64,000 nucleotides of DNA from ZC4RG30 sp035556135 (GCA_035556135.1 DATMFO010000004.1:62001-126000), one strand, 5' to 3'; numbered from the stretch's first letter, positions 28,565 through 38,197 are shown. Numbers and translations are program-made. The notes: generated by a model not told the origin, from the letters alone.

Positions 28565-29137
28565 ATGCGAATCACCCGCCTGGCCGCGGCCACCACGCTG
28601 CTGGCCCTGGCCCTTTCCGCCCCCGCACTCGCGCGCAATCCCACCGCGCAGGAACGCGCGGACATCGAGAACCTCGCCTACCGCTACATCTTCGCGCTGG
28701 ACTGGCGCGATCCGGAGACCTACGCCGGCACCTTTGCGCCGGACGGCGTGCTTGTCTACGGCGGCGGAGAAGCGAAGGGCCGCGAGGCCATCGCCAAGGT
28801 CGTCCAGGGCATGCGCGACCGCGAGATGGCGAACCTCAAGCCCGGCGAAACCGGACAGGGCAGCGCACATGCGCAGCATTTCGTCACTGCGATGGTGATC
28901 GAGGTGTCGAAGAACGGTCGCACTGCCGTGTCCCAGGCCTACTGGATGATGGTACGCGGCGCCGAGCCGCGCATCGCCGCCTACGGCCACTACGTGGACC
29001 GCCTGGTGAAGATCAAGGGCCAGTGGTACTACACCTCGCGCCGCACGGTGAACGAGCAGACCAAGGGACGCGAGACCTTCCCCTTCATCAATCCGGTCAC
29101 CAACCCAGGGCGTTACGGCGCCGCGCTCGAGGAATAA
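28565..29137 (+). CDS. Exported SnoaL/NTF2-like protein
   Basis: 190 residues. There is a clear signal peptide (MRITRLAAATTLLALALSAP, cleavage near ALA-RN), then one SnoaL-like domain: ERADIENLAYRYIFALDWRDPETYAGTFAPDG, a typical start for NTF2-fold isomerase-like proteins. No catalytic assignment is possible. AAAGGAG precedes the ATG. The last 25 bases overlap the convergent SURF1 gene. Confidence 0.8.
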   Translation: MRITRLAAATTLLALALSAPALARNPTAQERADIENLAYRYIFALDWRDPETYAGTFAPDGVLVYGGGEAKGREAIAKVVQGMRDREMANLKPGETGQGSAHAQHFVTAMVIEVSKNGRTAVSQAYWMMVRGAEPRIAAYGHYVDRLVKIKGQWYYTSRRTVNEQTKGRETFPFINPVTNPGRYGAALEE

Positions 29138-29856
29138 GGGCTTCCCGACGAACGGGGGCGGCGCCACACCAGCGCCAGCCCGGCGGCGCACAGCGCGGCA
29201 AGCGAGAACCACGTTGCCGCGTAGGCCAGGTGAGCATTGCGGAACTGCACGACAGTCAGTCCTCCCACCGGCGCTGCGGCCACCTGCGGCCCACCCTCGG
29301 CGTCTATGAAGAAAGGCGCCACTTCACCCAGTCCCTGCGCAGCCGCTATCGCTGCGACGTCGCGGGAGAACCAGCGTCCCGCTGCAGGTTGATTGGGGCG
29401 CAGGATCCGCCCGCCGGGTTCTGTCATCCGCAGCAGTCCGGTCACCGTGAGCTCCCCGGGGGTCTGGCTGGCGGCGCGGGCTTCCGCCGTACGCAGGTCC
29501 GGAGGCACGAAGCCACGATTGATGAGGATCACGCCATCGCTGGTGCGCAGGGGCGTCACCACCCATGAGCCCGCGCCCAGCGCCGTGAGCGCATCCACCA
29601 GGGTTTCCTGCTGATGAAGAAACACCCCATGGGCCTCGACGTGCCGGTATTCCGCATCGCGCCGGTCGAGCGAGGCCCAGTCAGCTGAAGGCGGAACCGG
29701 CACCGGCGGCCGGTGGATCCGCGCCTCCACCCGCGCAATCAGGTCGCGCTTCCATGCCAGCCGCTGCACCTGCCACACACCCAGTGCGCCAAACAGCAGC
29801 ATTCCACCGATGCACAGCGCAAGCAGGACAACCCGCTTGCCTCTCCCACCCGTCAC
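29113..29856 (-). CDS. SURF1 family oxidase assembly protein
   Basis: 247 residues with one membrane helix at each end (LLALCIGGMLLFGALGVWQVQRL and WFSLAALCAAGLALVWRR) and a periplasmic domain between, with RGFVPPD and the asparagine-rich RNAHLAYAATW near the second helix. SURF1 helps insert heme into heme-copper oxidases. A GTG at 29856 overlaps the cyoD stop, making it the fifth gene of the cyo operon. Confidence 0.92.
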   Translation of the reverse strand: MTGGRGKRVVLLALCIGGMLLFGALGVWQVQRLAWKRDLIARVEARIHRPPVPVPPSADWASLDRRDAEYRHVEAHGVFLHQQETLVDALTALGAGSWVVTPLRTSDGVILINRGFVPPDLRTAEARAASQTPGELTVTGLLRMTEPGGRILRPNQPAAGRWFSRDVAAIAAAQGLGEVAPFFIDAEGGPQVAAAPVGGLTVVQFRNAHLAYAATWFSLAALCAAGLALVWRRPRSSGSPYSSSAAP

Positions 29857-30245
29857 GGCAAGGGATTCAGGCTCGCTGCGTCCTGCATCATGCCCGGCAT
29901 CATGTTGGCATTGAGGTGCATCATGATCCACAGCGAACCGGCGATGAGGATCAGCAGGATCACCGCCGTGAACACATAGGCGATGAGCTTCCAGCCTTCC
30001 TGCGCGCGCGCGTTCAGGTGCAGGAAGGCCCAGGTCTGCACGCCGATCTGCGCAACCGCCAGCACCACGACCACGGCGATGGCCACTGTGCGGCCCGGAA
30101 TGGCGCCCGTCATCGCGATCCAGAACGGGATGGCCGTAAGCACGGCCGCCAGGCCGAAGCCGATGAGGTAGGTGCGCAACGTGAAGTGCGCGGCCTCGCC
30201 AGTGTCGTCGTGACCGTGCGCATGCGAGACCTGTGCGCTGTCCAT
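29853..30245 (-). CDS. cyoD: Cytochrome o ubiquinol oxidase subunit IV
   Basis: 130 residues with three membrane helices, matching the CyoD/caa3 subunit IV family (TYLIGFGLAAVLTAIPFW, VVVVLAVAQIGVQTWAFLHLN, EGWKLIAYVFTAVILLILI). It is a small subunit that aids CuB binding and assembly. A His-rich N-terminus (SHAHGHDDTG) precedes the first helix. The start overlaps the cyoC stop by one base. Confidence 0.93.
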   Translation of the reverse strand: MDSAQVSHAHGHDDTGEAAHFTLRTYLIGFGLAAVLTAIPFWIAMTGAIPGRTVAIAVVVVLAVAQIGVQTWAFLHLNARAQEGWKLIAYVFTAVILLILIAGSLWIMMHLNANMMPGMMQDAASLNPLP

Positions 30246-30877
30246 CACAGCACTCCCAGCAGGTAGACGAAGGTGAACACGCCGATCCAGATCACGTCCA
30301 GGAAATGCCAGAACATGCTGAGGCACAGCATGCGCCGGCGGTTCTCCGGGTGGAGCCCGCGCTGCCCGAGCTGCACCAGCATCACGATGATCCACAGGAT
30401 GCCAAAGGTCACGTGCAGGCCGTGCGTACCCACCAGCGTGAAGAAGCCCGACAGGTATCCGCTGCGCTGGGGCGTGGCGCCCTCGGCAATCAGCTCGCCG
30501 AACTCATACAACTCGATCCCGACGAACGCCGCGCCCAGCAGCGCCGTCACCACCAGCCACAGGCGCACGGCACCGAGCTGCCCCGCCTGCAGGCTGATCA
30601 TCGCCAGCCCGCAGGTAAGCGCCGACAGCAGCAGGATGCCCGTGTTCACCGCCACCAGCCCCAGGTCGAAAAGCTCGCGCGGCCCCGGCCCACCGGCAAA
30701 GCTGGAACTGAGCACGCCGAAGGTCGCGAACAGCGTCGCGAAGATCAGCGCATCGCTCATCAGGTAGATCCAGAACCCCAGCAGCGTACCGCCACCGGCG
30801 TGCACGTGCTCCTCGCCCTCCAGCTGGTAGAACACCGGCGTGACCGAACCGGCTCCAGCGTGCACCGATGTACTCAT
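30245..30877 (-). CDS. cyoC: Cytochrome o ubiquinol oxidase subunit III
   Basis: 210 residues with five membrane helices, as in CyoC. Motifs are LLGFWIYLMSDALIFATLFATFGVL near the start and the conserved GTHGLHVTFGILWI and MFWHFLDVIWIGVF near the end. The ATG at 30877 overlaps the cyoB stop (ATGA). Confidence 0.96.
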   Translation of the reverse strand: MSTSVHAGAGSVTPVFYQLEGEEHVHAGGGTLLGFWIYLMSDALIFATLFATFGVLSSSFAGGPGPRELFDLGLVAVNTGILLLSALTCGLAMISLQAGQLGAVRLWLVVTALLGAAFVGIELYEFGELIAEGATPQRSGYLSGFFTLVGTHGLHVTFGILWIIVMLVQLGQRGLHPENRRRMLCLSMFWHFLDVIWIGVFTFVYLLGVL

Positions 30878-32862
30878 GGGCTCGCCGCCGCGCGCTCGAC
30901 GCGCGCCACCTCTTCCGCAGTGACGTAGTAGTCGCGGCGGTAGTTGAAGGTATGGGCGATCGAGTACACCAGCAGTGCCACGAACGACAGCGCCGCCAGC
31001 CACCACACGTACCAGATCATCGCAAAGCCCAGCACCATCGCCAGGGCCGAGATGACCACGCCCGCACCGGTATTGCGCGGCATGTGGATGGGCCGATAGC
31101 CGGCCACCGGCCGCTGCGCACCCCGCGCCTTCATGTCATACCAGGCGTCGTTGTCATGCACCACGGGCGTGAAGGCGAAGTTGTAGAACGGCGGCGGCGA
31201 CGACGTGGACCATTCCAGCGTGCGCCCATCCCAGGGATCGCCGGTGGTATCGCGCAGGGCATGCCGGTTGCGGATGCTCACCAGGATCTGCATCACGAAG
31301 CCGAGGATTCCGACCAGGATGATCAGCGCACCGATGCCGGCGATCACGAACCAGATCCTCAGCTCCGGATCGTCGAACAGCCGCACCCGCCGCGTGGTAC
31401 CCATCAGGCCCACGATGTAGATGGGCGTCCACGCCACCCAGTAGCCGATCACCCAGCCCCAGAAGGTCACCTTGCCCCAGAAGGGATCCATGCGGAAACC
31501 GAAGGCCTTCGGGAACCAGTAGTACATGCCGGCGAACAGCCCGAACACCACGCCGCCGATGATCACGTTGTGGAAGTGCGCCACCAGAAACAGCGAGTTG
31601 TGCAGCACGAAGTCCGCCGGCGGAACGGCCAGCAGCACGCCGGTCATGCCGCCCACCACGAAGGTGATCATGAAGGCGATCACCCACATCATCGGCACCT
31701 CGAAGCGGATCTGCCCGCGGTACATGGTGAACAGCCAGTTGAAGATCTTCGCCCCGGTGGGAATGGCGATCACCATGGTGGCGATGCCGAAGAAGCTGTT
31801 CACGCTGGCGCCGGAGCCCATGGTGAAGAAATGGTGCAGCCACACCAGGTACGACAGGATGGTGATCACCACCGTGGCATAGACCATCGAGGAATAGCCG
31901 AACAGCCGCTTGCCGCAGAAGGTGGAAGTCACCTCCGAGTAGATGCCGAACACCGGCAGCACCAGCACATAGACCTCCGGGTGCCCCCACACCCACACGA
32001 GGTTCCAGTACATCATCGGGTTGCCGCCGAGGTCGTTGGTGAAGAAGTTGGTGCCGATGTAGCGGTCGAGCATCAGCAGCGCGAAGGCGCCGGTAAGCAC
32101 GGGGAAGATGGCGATGGCCAGCACGTTGCTGCACAGCGCAGTCCAGGTGAACACCGGCATCTTCATCAGCGTCATGCCCGGCGCGCGCATGCGGATGATG
32201 GTGGTGACCATGTTGATGGCCGACAGCGTGGTTCCCACCCCGGCTATCTGCAGGGCCCATAAATAATAATCCGGCCCTGTATCAGGACTGTTCTGGATAT
32301 TGGCCACCGGCACGTAGTTGAGCCAGCCGGCGCGGCTGAATTCCCCGACGAACAGCGACACCATCACCAGCAGTGCACCGGCCACGGTGAGCCACAGGCT
32401 CAGGCTGTTGAGGAAGGGAAAGGCCACGTCGCGCGCACCGATCTGCAGCGGCATCACGTAGTTCACGATGCCGACGATCAGCGGGATGGCCACGAAGAAG
32501 ATCATGATCGTGCCATGCGCCGTGAAGATCTGGTCGTAGTGGTGGGCATTGAGGTAACCCTCGCTGCCATCGAACGCCATCGCCTGCTGCAGGCGCATCA
32601 TCAGTGCGTCGGCAAAGCCCCGGAGCAGCATCACGATGCCGAGGATGATGTACATGATGCCGATCTTCTTGTGGTCCACCGAGGTGAGCCACTCGCGCCA
32701 CAGCCAGCCCCACAGGCGGTAGCGGCTCACGGCCGCCACCATGCCCGCGCCGAGCAGCACCACCACGACGAAGGTCCACAGCAGGATGGGCTCGTGCAGG
32801 AAGGCGAGCGACTCCCATGTGAGACGCCCGAACAACACGCTGGTCTCGGCGGCTCCCGTCAC
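30874..32862 (-). CDS. cyoB: Cytochrome o ubiquinol oxidase subunit I
   Basis: 662 residues, matching the 15-helix CyoB. This is the catalytic heme-copper subunit: low-spin heme ligand region TAHGTIMIFF, the CuB motifs VWGHPEVYVLVLP and WLHHFFTMG, and VAHFHNVIIGG carrying heme ligands. It reduces O2 to water and pumps protons, using ubiquinol. A GTG at 32862 overlaps the cyoA stop (GTGA). Confidence 0.98.
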   Translation of the reverse strand: MTGAAETSVLFGRLTWESLAFLHEPILLWTFVVVVLLGAGMVAAVSRYRLWGWLWREWLTSVDHKKIGIMYIILGIVMLLRGFADALMMRLQQAMAFDGSEGYLNAHHYDQIFTAHGTIMIFFVAIPLIVGIVNYVMPLQIGARDVAFPFLNSLSLWLTVAGALLVMVSLFVGEFSRAGWLNYVPVANIQNSPDTGPDYYLWALQIAGVGTTLSAINMVTTIIRMRAPGMTLMKMPVFTWTALCSNVLAIAIFPVLTGAFALLMLDRYIGTNFFTNDLGGNPMMYWNLVWVWGHPEVYVLVLPVFGIYSEVTSTFCGKRLFGYSSMVYATVVITILSYLVWLHHFFTMGSGASVNSFFGIATMVIAIPTGAKIFNWLFTMYRGQIRFEVPMMWVIAFMITFVVGGMTGVLLAVPPADFVLHNSLFLVAHFHNVIIGGVVFGLFAGMYYWFPKAFGFRMDPFWGKVTFWGWVIGYWVAWTPIYIVGLMGTTRRVRLFDDPELRIWFVIAGIGALIILVGILGFVMQILVSIRNRHALRDTTGDPWDGRTLEWSTSSPPPFYNFAFTPVVHDNDAWYDMKARGAQRPVAGYRPIHMPRNTGAGVVISALAMVLGFAMIWYVWWLAALSFVALLVYSIAHTFNYRRDYYVTAEEVARVERAAASP

Positions 32863-33791
32863 GGCTGCGGCTCTCCCCGGGTCGGATTCGCATGGCCGGT
32901 CGCGTGCATGGTCTCGCTGATGCAGGGCGTTCCGGGCTCCACGCAGCGTTCCAGTATCCGCCGGTACAGGTCGGGATCCACGCTGGAGTAATACCTTGCG
33001 GGCACACGCTCCGACGGGGCCACGAGCTCGCGGTAGGCCTCGAGCCCGAGTTCACCCCTGTCGCCGCCACGCGCGCCGGCCACCCACTGCGCGAATGCCG
33101 CATCATCCATGCCCTTCAGGGCGAAACGCATGTGCGAGAAGCCCGCGCCGCTGTAGTTGGCCGAGAAACCCTCGGATTCCACGGGACGATCGAGCACGGC
33201 GTGCAACTGGCTCTGCATGCCGGGCATGGCGTAGATCATTCCCGCCAGGGTGGGCGCATAGAACGTGTTCATCATGTTCGTCGAGGTGATGTCGAAACGC
33301 ACCGGACGCCCCACCGGCAGGGCGAGCTCGTTGACCGTCGCCACACCCTGCTCCGGGTAGATGAACAGCCACTTCCAGTCGAGCGACACCACCTGCACCA
33401 CCAGCGGCTCGCGCCCGTCTTCGGTCTTGATGGGCCGGAAGGGATCAAGCAAGTGCGTGCTCGACCAGGTGAGGGCGCCCAGGGCGATGATGATCAGCAG
33501 CGGCGCGGACCAGATTGCCAGCTCCAGCGAAGCGGAGTGGTCGAACTTCGGGTCATAGGTGCCCTCGCCGCCCTTGCGGTAGCGCCAGGCGAACACCACC
33601 ACCAGGATCAGCACCGGAACGATGATCAGCAGCATCAGGCCGGTGGAAATGTAGATGATGTCGCGCTGCTGGCGGGCCACATCTCCGGCAGGATCGAGCA
33701 CAGCGCCGCTACATGCCGCCAGGAGGCAGGTCAGGGGGAGCAATGCCAGGGCCTTGCGGCGTTTCAATTCGTTTGTGATCTGCTGCAGCAA
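32859..33791 (-). CDS. cyoA: Cytochrome o ubiquinol oxidase subunit II, lipoprotein
   Basis: 310 residues from a TTG at 33791. A signal peptide with the lipobox LLAACSG is followed by two membrane helices, then a periplasmic cupredoxin domain. The CuA ligands are missing: ANYSGAGFSHMRF replaces the Cys-x3-Cys stretch, as in quinol oxidases. A TTG at 33767 would start just before the basic KRRKALALL of the signal peptide; the earlier one has GAGAG upstream. The tail has two cysteines (RCVEPGTPC). It heads the cyoABCD-SURF1 operon. Confidence 0.95.
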   Translation of the reverse strand: MLQQITNELKRRKALALLPLTCLLAACSGAVLDPAGDVARQQRDIIYISTGLMLLIIVPVLILVVVFAWRYRKGGEGTYDPKFDHSASLELAIWSAPLLIIIALGALTWSSTHLLDPFRPIKTEDGREPLVVQVVSLDWKWLFIYPEQGVATVNELALPVGRPVRFDITSTNMMNTFYAPTLAGMIYAMPGMQSQLHAVLDRPVESEGFSANYSGAGFSHMRFALKGMDDAAFAQWVAGARGGDRGELGLEAYRELVAPSERVPARYYSSVDPDLYRRILERCVEPGTPCISETMHATGHANPTRGEPQP

Positions 33792-33931
33792 GTCAGCTCT
33801 CTGCAACGAAGCGTGCTGTCGCGGATAAGGCGAGACATTGCTCCTGATGGCGTCCGTTGCGCAAGTAGGATTTTCCGTATTGCAAAACACGCCGACGTCA
33901 TGAGATAAGGGCCACGACCTCAGGACCAAGC

Positions 33932-35275
33932 ATGACAATTCCTGCGTCCCCTGCGAATTCCGCCGATCTCGAGCGCGACGCCCGACTCGTCAACGCGCGC
34001 CACGACACCGTGTCGCCCGGCGACATCGTCATCGGCGTGATCATCGGCCGCACCAGCGAGTTCTTCGACTTCTTCGTCTATGCCATCGCTTCGGTGCTGG
34101 TTTTTCCGGCGGTGGTATTTCCTTATGCCGATCCGCTGACGGGAACACTGTATTCCTTCGCGCTGTTCTCGCTGGCCTTCGTCGGCCGCCCGGTGGGCAC
34201 GTTGCTGTTCACCGCCATCGACCGACGCCATGGCCGCGGCACCAAGCTCACCATCGCCCTGTTCCTGCTCGGCGGCTCCACGATGGCCATCTCGCTGTTG
34301 CCAGGCCATGCGCAGGTGGGCGCACTCAGCGCCTGGCTGCTGGGCTTCTTCCGTTTCTGCCAGGGCATCGCCCTCGGCGGCGCATGGGATGGCCTGCCCT
34401 CGCTGCTGTCGCTGAATGCGCCGCGCGGCCGGCGCGGCTGGTATGCCATGGTGCCGCAGTTGGGCGCCCCGCTCGGACTGCTGCTCGCCAGCGCACTTTT
34501 CGCCTACTTCCTCGCGCTGCTCAGCATTGACGATTTCCTCGCCTGGGGCTGGCGCTATCCCTTCTTCGTGGTGCTCGCCATCAATACGGTGGCGCTGTTT
34601 GCGCGCCTGCGACTGGTGGCGACCCCCGAGTTCCAGCGCGCCTTCGAATCACGGGAACTGCAGCCCTCGCCTCCATTCCGCACCCTGGCCAGCGAATGGC
34701 GCATCATCCTGCTCGGCGCCTTCGCCCCCCTGGCGAGCTTCGCGCTGTTCCACCTGGTCACGGTGTTCCCGCTGTCCTGGGTGCAGCTCTACACCGAAAG
34801 CCATCCGGTACGTTTCCTGCTGCTCGAGGCGGCCGGCGCTGCGGTGTGCGTGGGCGCCATCATGACCTCGGGTTTCCTGGCCGACCTGGTCGGGCGACGC
34901 GTGGTGCTGGGCATTTCCGCCGCGCTCATCGGAGCCTACAGCGGTTTCGCGCCGCAGCTGCTGGGCGCCGGCCAGCTGGGAGAGGCGATCTTCATGCTCG
35001 GCGGCTTCGTGCTGCTGGGGCTGTCATTCGGGCAGTCATCCGGCGCGGTGAACAGGAGCCTGCCACCCGTCCATCGTTACACCGGTGCGGCCATCGTCGC
35101 CAATTCCGCCTGGTTCATCGGCGCCGGATTCGCGCCACTGGTGGCCTTGCTGCTGGCCAGCCGGCTCGGCCTGTGGGCCGTGGGACTCTACCTGCTGTCG
35201 GGCGCCATCTGCACCCTGGTCGCCCTGGCCATCAACCGCGAGTGGGCGGCGCGCGAGAACGCGCCGCGCAGCTGA
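33932..35275 (+). CDS. Major facilitator superfamily transporter (metabolite:proton symporter type)
   Basis: 447 residues, about 12 membrane helices. The start IVIGVIIGRTSEFFDFFVYAIAS and loop 2-3 RPVGTLLFTAIDRRHGRG match the sugar-phosphate/MHS branch of MFS carriers, and GLSFGQSSGAVNRSLPP lies in the second half. The substrate cannot be predicted. It diverges from cyoA with 140 bases between them, in which I see no strong promoter. Confidence 0.85.
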   Translation: MTIPASPANSADLERDARLVNARHDTVSPGDIVIGVIIGRTSEFFDFFVYAIASVLVFPAVVFPYADPLTGTLYSFALFSLAFVGRPVGTLLFTAIDRRHGRGTKLTIALFLLGGSTMAISLLPGHAQVGALSAWLLGFFRFCQGIALGGAWDGLPSLLSLNAPRGRRGWYAMVPQLGAPLGLLLASALFAYFLALLSIDDFLAWGWRYPFFVVLAINTVALFARLRLVATPEFQRAFESRELQPSPPFRTLASEWRIILLGAFAPLASFALFHLVTVFPLSWVQLYTESHPVRFLLLEAAGAAVCVGAIMTSGFLADLVGRRVVLGISAALIGAYSGFAPQLLGAGQLGEAIFMLGGFVLLGLSFGQSSGAVNRSLPPVHRYTGAAIVANSAWFIGAGFAPLVALLLASRLGLWAVGLYLLSGAICTLVALAINREWAARENAPRS

Positions 35276-35280
35276 CCGGT

Positions 35281-37098
35281 TCAGTTCACGTACGAGTCGT
35301 AGAAGAAGCCATCCGCAGCCTTCCAGCTGCCGCCGGCGGAAAGCTTCAGGTACTTCGTGAACAACGGGATCACGACTTCCGCAGCTTCCTCCACCCGCTC
35401 CAGCGTGCGCAGTTCGCCGCGCAGCTGTTCGGCCCGCTGTGCGCTGGCCGCGTCGCCGTCGGCCGCGCCAGCCTCGGCAATGCGCTGGCGCAACTTTTCC
35501 TTCTGTTCGGCAAGCGCCTTGCGCGCGCCTTCGAAATCCTTTTCCCAATGCCCGCGGCTGATGTCGGCAAAGTTCACGCCGTTGAGTTCAGCCGGGAAGG
35601 AACGCCGCATGGCCTGGTAGACGGGATCGGCAGCGACCGATCCTGCCGGGGCTGCCGCGCCGGTGGCCTCGCGCGCCAGGGCGGCTTCCAGCTGCGCCCG
35701 ATCCTGCGTCAGCGCCATCACCCTGGGAGCGACGGCGACCAGCAGCGGCGATTCGCCGCCGGCGCCCGCTCCGGTGGCCGGGACGAGCAGATTCAGCACC
35801 GTGGCCGCCCCCATGCGCTCCTCGCCCCGGCTGATCGAAGAGGTGACCATCTGCAACAGACCGAGCAGCGGCTCGCTGCGCGCGACCTGGAACAGCAGCA
35901 TTCCCGGCAGGGCGCCGTCCACCAGCCCCTCGCCAACGCTGGAAACCCCGATTTCCCCGCCCAGCAGTGACAGCAGTTCGGCGGCACGCATGCCCGTCTG
36001 GGCCGCCACCACCGAATCGATCAGGATCCCGGCCGCCGCACCCTGGTCAGGCGGAAGTCCGGCGCGCACCGCGCGCAGCAGTGTGTTGTACAGCGCCGGC
36101 AGGTCGAGGCGCAGCGCGCCGTAGGAACCGGCCGGTGAAGCCACCGCCGCAGTCTGGAAGTCCTTCACGTTGCCGCCGATCAGGTCGAGCACGCTGCCCG
36201 GAGAGGTATCACCCAGCAACGCCGCGCGCATTACCATGCGGTCGCTGCCCATGCCGGCGGACATCCACAGTCCACGTGCGCGTTCCAGGTGCAGCTCACG
36301 CACCCCGGCGCCGACGTCCACCTGCGGCTGCTGCGGAAGCGGCAGTTTGCCGAGGTCCGGGATCTTCACGAAGGCTTCGAACAAGGGCCCGGCCGCGCGG
36401 AAGCGCTGTGCCTGCTGGAAGGTGGCATCGCCAGCCAGCGTTGCGCCGGCAGGAGCCGCCCTGGCCTGCAGGCGCGTGAGCAGCGTTTCCATCAGCTGCT
36501 GGTCATCAGCAAACAGTTCGTAATCCCCCAGCAGCGCGCTGTAGCTCTCGCGCACGCGCGGTGGCGGCTGTGGCGCACCGTCAGGCATCGGGGGTGATTG
36601 CGTGGTGGTGACCGTCTTCCTCACCTGCACGCCGCTGAATGCGTAGCTGGTCTCCACCACGCCGGGCCTGGTGGTGCTTTCCTGTCGCAGGCGGGCCCAG
36701 GCATCTTCCTTGCCCTTCCGGTTGACCACGGCGAATCCATGCACCTTTCCGCCCGTGGAAGCCACGGCAAGCGGATCGCCGGCCACGCCGATGAGCGCGG
36801 GGTTCTCCAGCACCGAGAGCACGTCATCGGCACGCGCGCGGTTGAACGAGCTGTTCGCGCGCGCCAGGTCCTCGAACAGACGCGCGCGCACCACCTTGAA
36901 CTGCGGGTCGTCCCACAGGCGCATCACCGGGTTGCTGCCGCGCACTTTGTCTGCGGCGGCTACGCCATGCCATTGCAGCAGCACCCAGGTATCGGCCGGC
37001 AGGCGCTCCACGCCCGGCATGGCCGGTGCGGCCGCCAGCCCCGCCAGCGGCACACTGCAGACCAGCCACACACAGATCCTTCGCAGAATGGCGTTCAA
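35281..37098 (-). CDS. Large exported protein of unknown function
   Basis: 605 residues. A TTG at 37098 is chosen because AGGAG lies seven bases upstream; the product then begins with a signal peptide (MNAILRRICVWLVCSVPLAG, ending near LAAAPA). No domain is recognised. The mature start ERLPADTWVLLQWHG is followed by alternating beta-rich stretches and ends with a predicted coiled coil (about residues 525-585, rich in Ala, Glu, Arg and Gln). No cysteines suggest disulfides in the mature part. A propeller protein lies upstream on the same strand, 53 bases away. Confidence 0.75.
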   Translation of the reverse strand: MNAILRRICVWLVCSVPLAGLAAAPAMPGVERLPADTWVLLQWHGVAAADKVRGSNPVMRLWDDPQFKVVRARLFEDLARANSSFNRARADDVLSVLENPALIGVAGDPLAVASTGGKVHGFAVVNRKGKEDAWARLRQESTTRPGVVETSYAFSGVQVRKTVTTTQSPPMPDGAPQPPPRVRESYSALLGDYELFADDQQLMETLLTRLQARAAPAGATLAGDATFQQAQRFRAAGPLFEAFVKIPDLGKLPLPQQPQVDVGAGVRELHLERARGLWMSAGMGSDRMVMRAALLGDTSPGSVLDLIGGNVKDFQTAAVASPAGSYGALRLDLPALYNTLLRAVRAGLPPDQGAAAGILIDSVVAAQTGMRAAELLSLLGGEIGVSSVGEGLVDGALPGMLLFQVARSEPLLGLLQMVTSSISRGEERMGAATVLNLLVPATGAGAGGESPLLVAVAPRVMALTQDRAQLEAALAREATGAAAPAGSVAADPVYQAMRRSFPAELNGVNFADISRGHWEKDFEGARKALAEQKEKLRQRIAEAGAADGDAASAQRAEQLRGELRTLERVEEAAEVVIPLFTKYLKLSAGGSWKAADGFFYDSYVN

Positions 37099-37150
37099 GA
37101 CAGTCTCCTGGAACAAGGTCGGATGGACAGTCGCGGTGGGCGCCAGATCC

Positions 37151-38197
37151 TTACGGGCGCTGCGGCGCGAACTGGAGCCATGAAATGCGGTTGCCGCCGG
37201 AGTCCGCCACGTACAGGCGGTTCACCAGCCGGCCCGGAGGCTGGCGGTCGCTGCCGGCACTGAGGCCTGCGCCTCGCGCGCCCTCCTGCAGAGGATATTC
37301 GCTGATCCTTCCATCCGGTGTGACGCGCCCCACGGCGCCGCCGCGCGTGTACCAGATGTTGCGGTCCGGCCCGACGGTGATGTTGATGGGCGAAGGCGTG
37401 CGCGCGGGCAGCGGATATTCGGTGATGATGCCGTCCACGGTGATACGGCCGATGCGGCCGCCGTCCACCTGCAAGCCATCCATGTTGCCGGACAGTTGCA
37501 GGAACCACATGGCGCCATCCGCGCCGGCAGTAATGTCACCGGGACCGGATCCAGGTCGTGGCAGTGCAAACTCGGTAACCACGCCTGCAGGCGTGATGCG
37601 GCCGATGCGGCTGGCGCGGAAGGCCGAGTACCAGATGTTGCCGTCGGGCCCTGCCGCCAGCGCGCGCGGACCACTGTCCGGAGTGGGCAGCGGAAACTCC
37701 GTGATCACGCCCTGGGGAGTGATGCGGCCGATGCGGTTGCCTGCGAACTCGCCGAACCAGATGTTGCCGTCCCTCCCGAGCGCAATGGCCCGCGGCTGCG
37801 AAGCGGGCGTGGGAATGGGAAAGCTGGTGATCACACCCTGCGGCGTGATGCGGCCAATGCGGTTGCCGGAATGCTCGGAAAACCACATGTTGCCATCACT
37901 GCCCAGCGCGATGATGCGCGGGGAGCTGTCCGGGTGAGGCAATGCAAAACCCTGGTAGCCGCGCCCGTCGGCGCGGATGCGGCCGATGCGGTTGCCCTGG
38001 CCTTCGGTGAACCACACGCTGCCATCCGGCGCGATGGCCACCGTTGTCGGGCCGCTGCCGGGCTCTGGCAATGTGAACGAGTTCACATGTCCGTCGGTCA
38101 CCAGCGCCTTGTCGTCCGCAGCCAGCCAGCGCTGCTCCGCCGCCCATGCGCCAGCGGCAGCCAGCCCCAGCAGGGCAAGTATCCGGATGATCTTCAT
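37151..38197 (-). CDS. Exported Vgb-like seven-repeat beta-propeller protein
   Basis: 348 residues with a signal peptide (MKIIRILALLGLAAAGAWA). The rest is seven repeats of about 42 residues with the pattern (I/V)ITEFPLPTP-SGP..IA.GPDGNIWF.E..GNRIGRITP.G; repeats 5 and 7 are longer and less regular. Virginiamycin B lyase and related streptogramin-lyase-like proteins have this fold, but most exported members are of unknown function, so lyase activity is not claimed. It probably shares a transcript with the secreted protein that follows. Confidence 0.85.
   Translation of the reverse strand: MKIIRILALLGLAAAGAWAAEQRWLAADDKALVTDGHVNSFTLPEPGSGPTTVAIAPDGSVWFTEGQGNRIGRIRADGRGYQGFALPHPDSSPRIIALGSDGNMWFSEHSGNRIGRITPQGVITSFPIPTPASQPRAIALGRDGNIWFGEFAGNRIGRITPQGVITEFPLPTPDSGPRALAAGPDGNIWYSAFRASRIGRITPAGVVTEFALPRPGSGPGDITAGADGAMWFLQLSGNMDGLQVDGGRIGRITVDGIITEYPLPARTPSPINITVGPDRNIWYTRGGAVGRVTPDGRISEYPLQEGARGAGLSAGSDRQPPGRLVNRLYVADSGGNRISWLQFAPQRP

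Noticed and set aside
30868..32262. A His/Asp-rich long frame on the plus strand
   Set aside because: It is antisense to cyoB; its composition is the usual shadow of a hydrophobic membrane protein.
37180..38080. Regular DNA repeats of about 126 bases
   Set aside because: They are the coding repeats of the beta-propeller protein; the DNA has diverged and only the protein pattern is regular.
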